DNA from: Chara braunii
Lineage: Eukaryota > Streptophyta > Charophyceae > Charales > Characeae
Assembly (NCBI GenBank): GCA_003427395.1
Contig: BFEA01000062.1
Location: forward strand, 1-23,055
Length of the DNA stretch: 23,055 bases
Direction: 5' to 3'
Below are positions 17,629-23,055 of this stretch, in pieces (position 1 is the first letter of the stretch; every line of letters starts with the position of its first letter). The translations under genes were made by a program, and so were the position numbers. Below the pieces are notes generated by a model, which was given only the letters and a program-made list of their open reading frames with translations, had not been told where the DNA came from and did no database searches.

Positions 17629-17757
17629 TGGGACGCTGGACCCGGTGATGCTCCCCACCAATAGACTGGAGCCACATGCAAGGAGAACTAGGGGTACATG
17701 CTTTCACCATTACCCCTTTCTGTGCCTTGCGAGTGTTAAAAAAAGAAAAGGAAAGGC
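17629..17757 (+). mobile_element. Short poly(A) retroposon, GGGACGCTGG family (copy 4)
   Basis: It starts TGGGACGCTGGACCCGG at 17629. It lacks the TTTCCAGCA part of the head, going directly to TGATGCTCCCCACCAATAGA and TGGAGCC, and ends 'gagtgtt' followed by an A-rich tail (17738-17757). It lies 134 bp downstream of copy 3 in the same orientation. Confidence 0.6.
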
Positions 17758-17919
17758 ATGATCGGGCAAGATGACCATCTGCACCCATTTAGTACCCCTC
17801 TGAGACAATATGGGGACGACTAAGTCTATATGTGTCAGGTGTACCACGTGTACTATTTGTGTGAAGGCTCTCCAACGTACATCCAATGGTCTAAAGCATT
17901 CAACCTTGAAAGTAATCTT

Positions 17920-18015
17920 TTTTTTTTTTAAGTGCGATGCTGCGATGGCCTTGATAGAATCAACTGACAAGAAAAAAAAAAATAAAAAAAAATAAAAAAT
18001 CGACTGACCAGCCAT
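17920..18015. repeat. T- and A-rich tracts flanked by a near-duplicate 13-mer
   Basis: A 13-base sequence, TCAACTGACAAG with its preceding A (about 17959), recurs as TCGACTGACCAG (about 18000) on either side of an A-rich tract. It could be a diverged target-site duplication around a bare poly(A) remnant. Confidence 0.35.
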
Positions 18016-18053
18016 AGGTTATTCAGAAATTCATTCGTGTAGTTCCATCTCTG

Positions 18054-18100
18054 TTCGAACTCAGGTCTGTATTTCATCTGCTCATCTTTTCATTTCTCTT
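18054..18100 (-). repeat. tRNA-like (B-box) module, minus strand
   Basis: The minus strand reads GAAATACAGACCTGAGTTCG followed by AACAG. GAGTTCGAACAG resembles an RNA polymerase III B box. The same module (GAAATACAGACCAGAGTTTG) occurs on the plus strand at 19025-19044. Confidence 0.4.
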
Positions 18101-18109
18101 TATTTATCC

Positions 18110-18110
<1 letters not shown>

Positions 18111-18154
<44 letters not shown>

Positions 18155-18420
18155 CCTCCCATGATAGGTTCAGCGGACCCTTTACCCATTACAGATGGCT
18201 GAAGTACATTTGCTGTGCGTTGAATGTCACAGTTATGTACATTGACAGGCCAGGAGGACCTGACTCCAGGAGGCCCCACCAATTCGCAGGGGATGACAAA
18301 AGTGCTGGGTCAGCAAGATGCCAAGGTCACTATCAGATATACCAACAGGGCTTGAACCAGAGAAAGGGCCTTTGTCTACTGCACAACACTCTACATGCAT
18401 CTGGACCTCGTAATCGTCCT
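18111..18420 (-). mobile_element. Candidate SINE with B box and 43-A tail, minus strand
   Basis: On the minus strand, CTCTGGTTCAAGCCCTG (about 18362-18346) contains a near-consensus B box GGTTCAAGCCC. About 200 bp later the sequence ends in 43 A (plus-strand T at 18112-18154). Total length of about 300 bp fits a tRNA-derived SINE. A convincing A box was not found (TTGTGCAGTAG at about 18385 is weak), and no target-site duplication was identified. Confidence 0.4.
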
Positions 18421-18892
18421 GATACGTTCAAGATGCTGACAGAAAGACGTACAAATGCAAGTACAATGCAAGGCCCAAAGACACAGTTACGGCAAACATG
18501 GTCAGCACACTGTCAGGAAGAATGGGTCAGATGCATGGCATCAGTGGACAGATGGTCCTTTCCTTGTTCTTTTTGTAATGTAAAGAAAAAAGAAGGGCGG
18601 ATGGTCCTGTCATGTACCCATGAAACTGAAAGGGGATTTCAAAACAAAACAAAAAACAAAAACAAAAACAAAAACAAAAGTGAAAGGGGACGACACGCAG
18701 AACACGGCGAAGTAGAATTTGTCGCAGACTTCACGACGACTGCTGGCAGGCGCCACAGATGACGACACCTGTGACTTGACCTGCAGCTGGGCCTTCTTCT
18801 GTTATTATTTCCAACAACGGATCTGCAGCTGCGCTTTGATTTGCTGCCGGGGTTATACCTGGGCAGTGTGATGCAAAGCCAACCAGTCGGAT
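18421..18892. other. Unassigned, includes (CAAAA)n microsatellite
   Basis: A (CAAAA/CAAAAA)n tract lies at about 18640-18679, flanked by 'gaaaggggatttc' and 'gaaaggggacgac'. Open frames here show no recognisable domain. Confidence 0.6.
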
Positions 18893-18990
18893 ATGTATAG
18901 GGAGCGCCTGGCCAACTCGCACTTACCCCAATTCTCAATTCCTAACCAATTCGCTTACCCTAACCAATGTATAGGGAGCGCCCAGCCAAC
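18893..18990 (+). repeat. Direct repeat of ~25 bp (TGTATAGGGAGCGCC)
   Basis: TGTATAGGGAGCGCC plus YRGCCAAC occurs at about 18894 and again at about 18968 with two differences, 74 bp apart. It directly precedes the tRNA-like module. Confidence 0.7.
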
Positions 18991-19056
18991 GGGGGTTGCT
19001 CAGTTGGTACACCCATGAACTATTGAAATACAGACCAGAGTTTGAATCTGGACATA
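18985..19056 (+). ncRNA. tRNA-like pol III promoter module (SINE head or degraded tRNA)
   Basis: TTGCTCAGTTGGTA (18996-19009) matches the tRNA D-arm/A-box consensus with one mismatch. AGTTTGAATCT (19039-19049) resembles the T-arm/B box. Spacing of about 30 nt fits an internal pol III promoter. The acceptor arm does not pair (GGGGGTT has no partner), so it is not a functional tRNA gene. Part of it is shared with the minus-strand module at 18054-18100, which favours a dispersed tRNA-derived repeat. It abuts the PLE relic. Confidence 0.45.
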
Positions 19057-19065
19057 ATCAGATGA

Positions 19066-19671
19066 CCAGAATACAACAGCGGGGTTATTGAACAGGGTGA
19101 GAGAAACCACCGGTTGTATAATTGGTTTCGGCGTCGTGGTGCTCAGCATTATGTAGCCTTACCGATGTTCTGTTGTGAGATGAATGATATGTTGGCATTG
19201 GAGAGGATGCTAATTCGGAGAAACAATCCTTTTCTCAATTGTCGTGACAGACCGGTTAGGTGAAGGACGTGTAGACTGGGTAAAAGAGAATGGGAAAGGC
19301 TGTGGCACCGACGGTTTGGGAATTTAGTTACCAAAAAGACTAACGATGTTTTGACTAAACACAGGCACCTGGTTTTTACGAATGAGGAAGGAAAGCGGTC
19401 GGCCAGCCTGTTGAACTTGGTGTCCGCGGACCGGGAAAAAGGTAAGTCAGAACTGCGGGTATCTTGTTCTGGGGGCGATCTCTTGCTGGACCCGTGGAAG
19501 GTTGTCAAGCGATGCTTTGGCGGATCGATTGTGAAAACTTCTTTTGGAGTTGCTCTCTTGAAGAAAAGTAGGGGATGGTTGACTGATGGTACTGTGATTT
19601 TCTTTCGAATGATTACCGTTTACTCTTCGACGTTACTCTGTCATAAACCATTGCTGTTGGATTTCCTCTGA
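19066..19671 (+). pseudogene. GIY-YIG-like endonuclease tail and linker of a permuted PLE
   Basis: One frame runs from 19066 to TGA at 19669-19671 with a single internal TGA at 19261 (probably a former Arg CGA). It begins with RLYNWFRRRGAQHYVALPMF, CCEMNDMLALERMLIRR and NNPFLN. The pattern 'E-R-x-x-I-R-x-x-x-P-x-L-N' after an amphipathic stretch resembles the end of GIY-YIG nucleases. An Arg-rich linker follows (RDRPVR, CRLGKREWERLWHRR). The N-terminal GIY half is not visible and may be lost beyond 19066. In PLEs this nuclease cleaves target DNA. Its position upstream of the RT suggests the permuted (Naiad/Chlamys-type) layout. The domain call is from motif texture only. Confidence 0.5.
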
Positions 19672-19784
19672 AATCCGTCAAGTCGGTCTCTGTTATATGG
19701 ATGGAGTCTTGAGCAGATGGTTGGTTTGTATATGGCCATGGTTGTTTCAAAGGAAAAAGGACAAGGAGTTCCCTGCGCTTTCTT

Positions 19785-20846
19785 TTGTCTAGTGCCATCC
19801 AGCGTAAATTTGCAATCAATGTGCGGGCGAGGTTGGTGGTGCGAATAACATATGATGAGCGCATTAGTAAAGGTGGCGTGCATTCGATGTGCGCAAGTAT
19901 TGTTAGGACGATGAGTTTGCCGCCCGTTGTCGGAGAGATGGTGGTCCGAAGGACGAGGATTGTGTGGTTAAAGAATCAGAGTGTGGGGAGTATTTTGTTC
20001 AATTTCAGCGCTGCCAGCAGACGATCGGAACATGTGTGTTGCTGCGATAGGGGGTTGAGTAGTTTTCCACGGATGGGTGGTCACATCTGCTTCCGTGTGT
20101 CGGTGGTGGATTTCCTTCACTCTTGTTTGCAAAATTCAAGGAACATCCCGCAGCCTTCCCGCTCCACGTCTGGTAGGAATTTGATGAAGCAAGTTGTGGA
20201 TTCCTTTGCCAAACTGCAATTTCTGCCGAAACTGGGCAACGGTACGTTTGACGAAGGATTGTTGCAGGACTGTTTCAATCAAACCAGTAGTGTTACAGGA
20301 ACACATGGTTTGGATGTGGAAGGCGTATTGGCCTGGAAAAGAAAATTTGGGGATTTAGTGATCAGCCCGGTGGATCATAATGCAGGCGATTCCCTCGTCT
20401 GTTGTCCGATGATTTATAGGCGAAGCATGGAGAGTTTGTTTCTTGCAAATGAGGGTTTTGAGTTGGGAGGGAGAGAGGATGAGATAATAAGACGGTGTGG
20501 GGACGAGTACAGACTGGGGGATTTTCAGTGTTTGAGTAGATGGAATGCGCAGGGAAAGTTGGGGCATGCATACTCTGTTCCTACGCATAAGGACATTACT
20601 AGGTGGCGACCTATCTGCCCTACCTATTCGGAGTGTGGTGTGGCTGCTAGTAAGAAGATTGCACGAGCAATTAATCAACTCCTGTGGGATCTGCCGAGTG
20701 AGATGAACTTCAATCTTAAGAGTATGGCTGACCTGGCACCATCCTTGCTCCAGGTCAATAAGCAGCTGGCGGCAAGGAAACGTTTTGTGTGTGCTGCATT
20801 CAACATCAAGGAAATGTTTTGTAACTTGCCCCATGAGTCTATTTAA
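19785..20846 (+). pseudogene. PLE reverse transcriptase, N-terminal and motif A part
   Basis: A 353-codon open frame includes LVISPVDHNAGDSLVCCPMI (about 20355; compare the 'KPADKN.G' motif of PLE RTs), RWRPICPTYSECGVAASKKI (about 20602) and AARKRFVCAAFNIKEMFCNL followed by PHESI at the end. The last corresponds to PLE motif A, 'DVTSLYTNIPHE'. The expected catalytic Asp is Asn here (AAC at 20802-20804, residue 340), which should abolish catalysis. TAA follows immediately. The relationship to PLE RTs is well supported by motif order, and the start codon is not meaningful. The nuclease-like segment lies 110-700 bp upstream. Confidence 0.7.
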
Positions 20847-21260
20847 CTCTATTATGATGGCGGCAAGGTGGATAGTTGATTTTTGGGCTATCAGGGGCTG
20901 TCAGGGTGTGCTGATTCAGACAAGGGGGAAAGGGGCCAAACTGAGATTTGGCAAGGTAGATTTGGGATGTCTATCCATATCTCTTGATGTCATCGTCAAT
21001 TTTTTGTGTTTTTTTAGCTGGGCTGCACTTACTTTAAGGCCTGCGATCAAGTGCTGCAACAGAAGGTCGGTATCCCAATGGGGAAGGATTCTAGTCCGGC
21101 TTTGGCCTGTCTCCTCTTTGCATATAACGAATTCGTTTTCCTTTCATCTTTAGGCTGTGACTGTCGATTGATTAGTGGCATTTGCATGGTCGACGATGTG
21201 TCCGTATTCATCCGCTACAAGGAAGATGATGTCTCCTTACTCTTGACAGCAGAGGGGATT
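20847..21260 (+). pseudogene. PLE reverse transcriptase, motif B and C part (frameshifted)
   Basis: After frameshifts the sequence codes for RWIVDFWAIRGCQGVLIQTR (about 20866), then QQKVGIPMGKDSSPALACLL (about 21048-21108, motif B 'Q..GIPMG...SP.LA'), and CMVDDVSVFIRY (21183-21218, motif C with VDD at 21189-21197). Both motif C aspartates are kept. The frame switches at least twice between 20846 and 21050. After about 21300 no thumb domain or C-terminal GIY-YIG was recognised. Confidence 0.7.
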
Positions 21261-21752
21261 ATCAGGAAATTCCGGGATTGCTATGATACTCCAGCGATGG
21301 GGGATGTGCACGTTCGCGTCGTGATTGCTCATGCTGTTGTGGATACGCGCATCGGGCAGCGCATGTGGCCGCAGCTGGCAGGCGCATTTGCGCAATGAGT
21401 AGGCGAGTGAGGCCAGCAGGGCATGCGTGAGAACTTGGCAGGATGTAGGGTTGGTGGAATGGGCGCAGGCATCCTCTACAGCCTGCCGCCATGGCTGGTG
21501 GCAGGAAGGGATTTACCAGGGTCTCACGTGACAGCTGCTGGGCCATGAGCGAGCGTGTCACGTCGATACTAATGTTGCATTGAGGTTTTTTGGTCCTGGA
21601 GCAGGTGCCGGCACGTGGCGGGAAGGCTATTTTACAGACGCAATGAGGAAGATTCTGGAAGGCAGCAACGGGCTGGTTCCTCTACACTTGTTTCCCCCTG
21701 CCTTTTGAAAGCACTGGTGTACCATCTCTCTGTTCCGCGCACCATGCAAGTA
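21261..21752 (+). other. Downstream of PLE RT; no recognisable domain
   Basis: This may be the 3' part of the PLE. No GIY-YIG motif pair was seen in any frame by eye, which matters for the permuted-domain interpretation. Many 'ggcagg/cctgcc' words make it GC-rich. Confidence 0.35.
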
Positions 21753-21896
21753 ATGCTGCAGGCTAGCATGCCGTACGGAGGGGAGTATTGCTTTTGTTGA
21801 GCTTTGCTTCAAAAGAGATCACTTCTACTCTTTGTCTTGCAAATTTATGGTGGAGGAGGTCGGCTAGCCGCAAGAAGAAGAGAGGCACCTTATATG
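21753..21896 (+). repeat. 144-bp segment, first copy of a probable false duplication
   Basis: This is identical to 22040-22183 except for one base (caaaag here, caagag there). It ends exactly at the N at 21897. Confidence 0.95.
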
Positions 21897-21992
21897 NAAT
21901 CGATCGATCGATCAATCATACACAATCAATCAATCGATCGATCGATCGATCGATTAATCAATCAATCAATCAATCGATCGATCGATTAAGAT
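21897..21992. repeat. N plus (ATCG/ATCA)n microsatellite
   Basis: A single N at 21897 is followed by about 95 bp of 4-bp repeats alternating ATCG and ATCA. The microsatellite probably caused the assembly break. Confidence 0.9.
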
Positions 21993-22030
21993 CTGTCTCT
22001 TATACACATCTAGATGTGTATAAGAGACAG
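21993..22030. other. Nextera/Tn5 mosaic-end junction adapter (artefact)
   Basis: CTGTCTCTTATACACATCT (21993-22011) is followed directly by its reverse complement AGATGTGTATAAGAGACAG (22012-22030). These are the 19-bp Tn5 mosaic end head to head, the structure formed at the circularisation junction of Nextera mate-pair libraries. It is not genomic sequence of the organism. Confidence 0.97.
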
Positions 22031-22039
22031 ATGTGAATG

Positions 22040-22183
22040 ATGCTGCAGGCTAGCATGCCGTACGGAGGGGAGTATTGCTTTTGTTGAGCTTTGCTTCAAG
22101 AGAGATCACTTCTACTCTTTGTCTTGCAAATTTATGGTGGAGGAGGTCGGCTAGCCGCAAGAAGAAGAGAGGCACCTTATATG
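22040..22183 (+). repeat. 144-bp segment, second copy
   Basis: 143 of 144 bases match 21753-21896. Sequence then continues into unique DNA and retroposon copy 5, so this is the copy joined to the true downstream sequence. Confidence 0.95.
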
Positions 22184-22200
22184 TTGTGTAATAATTCATG

Positions 22201-22276
22201 TGGGACGCTGGACCCGGTTTCCAGCACGTGCTGCTCCCCACGAATAGATTAAAAAAAAAAAAAAAAAAAAAAAAAA
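22201..22276 (+). mobile_element. Short poly(A) retroposon, GGGACGCTGG family (copy 5)
   Basis: The head is TGGGACGCTGGACCCGG, then TTTCCAGCACGTGCTG and CTCCCCACGAATAGATT, followed at once by 26 A (22251-22276). The head contains the stem GCTGGA/TCCAGC around CCCGGTT and the 12-bp palindrome CAGCACGTGCTG. Confidence 0.7.
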
Positions 22277-22439
22277 GTGTGTCCCATGGGGTGTAAGGAT
22301 GGTTGTTGGGAGGAAATGAGTGGGTGGTTATTGAGTGAAGTCCAAGATCTACTCAAGGGTTCATTACAAGAGCGAGGGCTTCTACTCGAGGTTACTGGCC
22401 GACTTATCGTCTTCCTGTTCGCTTCATCTACTGAGGATC

Positions 22440-22625
22440 GTCATCACTGGCAATAATCTTCATCATCATTGTCTTCACCATCGTCAAGACATGTGAGTAG
22501 GTATCTTTATCATCATCATCAGCAGCAGCAATCAGCATCATCAATCATCGTCATTATTAGTTTTATACAAAGGTAAGTTGCGCCATTATTAGTGTCATCA
22601 TCATCATTATCATCTTCAGCGTCGG
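22440..22625 (+). repeat. ATC/GCA-rich triplet tract
   Basis: Imperfect ATC runs with CAGCAGCAG resemble the array at 3520-4440, but the higher-order hairpin units seen there were not found. Confidence 0.7.
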
Positions 22626-23055
22626 CATGAGGTGGGTGAATAGGGGTAGATTTAGGGTGGGGTGTCTCTCTTTCTATTTTGACTCTACTCTCCTTCGCTA
22701 TACCTTTCATCTTATCATCTCGACTTTTTCCTCCTTTCCCTCCTTTCTCTCCTTTCGCTCCTCTCTCCTGCACGCTGTTCTGGCTCGCTACGCTGCTTAC
22801 TGGCTCGCTTTGCTGGTTTGCGGTGCTGCTCGCCGGATTCGCAGTGCGACAGTGCTGGTCTAGTGGTACTACATGTCAGTTTGCGGTGTTGTGAGCTGCC
22901 TTGTAGGGCTGCATGCTGGCTTGCAGGGTCGTGCTGGCGTGTGCTGAGGGAGAAGGGGCAGGGTACGAAGGAGGGAGGGAGTAAGGGAGGGGGAAAGTTG
23001 GGGGCAAAAATCGGGGTACAGGGAGGTCGACATAATAATTAAAAGATAGAAGGGG
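22626..23055. other. Pyrimidine tract and unassigned window end
   Basis: A C/T-rich stretch (about 22665-22775) precedes sequence rich in 'gctggc' and 'gctgct' words, then a G/A-rich end. No gene was recognised. Confidence 0.4.

Noticed and set aside
18985-19056. Functional tRNA gene
   Set aside because: A-box and B-box similarity is good, but the acceptor stem does not pair and the anticodon arm is not convincing.
21993-22030. Natural Tn5-type or MITE palindrome
   Set aside because: The 38 bp exactly match two head-to-head commercial mosaic ends and sit between duplicated sequence beside an N, so it is a library artefact.

Overview
The window looks like repeat-rich nuclear DNA from a eukaryote of the green lineage, most likely a streptophyte (charophyte-type) alga. 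No intact host gene could be supported. The lineage call is an inference from three things: a LINE with a plant-style zf-RVT domain after the reverse transcriptase (RT), a Penelope-like retroelement (PLE) relic with GIY-YIG-like sequence upstream of the RT, and Tourist/PIF-Harbinger-like terminal inverted repeats (TIRs). Poly(A/T), poly(C), (ATC)n and (CAAAA)n tracts are abundant. Nearly every recognisable coding stretch is a broken transposable-element gene.

Layout. 1-600: C-rich DNA with a degenerate copy of a proline-coding repeat. 613-771: a small ORF made of 15-bp repeats (N-x-x-[VI]-G). 780-2060: GAT-rich low-complexity DNA with a ~116-bp foldback at 1207-1322. 2060-2720: GC-rich, with a 13-bp perfect hairpin and C20. 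2863-3500: two more copies of the proline-coding repeat. 3520-4440: ATC-rich higher-order repeat. 4247-5117: a large diverged palindrome. 5358-5757: a 400-bp TIR element. 6100-6780: degenerate ~100-bp repeats split by a poly(A) retroposon. 6900-9600: mostly unassigned, including an AT-rich decayed coding stretch.

9600-15804 holds a LINE: an antisense zinc-knuckle ORF1-like segment (9615-10590), then sense-strand endonuclease, RT and zf-RVT segments (10714-15739). Its 3' end is split by a 1290-bp PIF/Harbinger-like element (15807-17096) flanked by TTA duplications. 17360-18420 carries several short poly(A) retroposons. 18985-21260 has a tRNA-like module followed by the PLE relic. Around 21753-22183 a 144-bp segment is duplicated on either side of a single N, an (ATCG/ATCA)n tract and a 38-bp head-to-head Tn5/Nextera mosaic-end junction, which is almost certainly an assembly artefact. 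The last 850 bp contain another retroposon copy, ATC-rich DNA and a pyrimidine tract.

The strongest biological signals are (i) the PLE relic with apparently permuted domains, (ii) two TIR elements with related ends, each carrying exactly eight copies of its own short motif, (iii) the LINE with a possibly inverted 5' part and premature stops that are almost all TAG or TGA, (iv) a family of very short poly(A)-tailed retroposons sharing one structured head, and (v) the 0.87-kb diverged palindrome.
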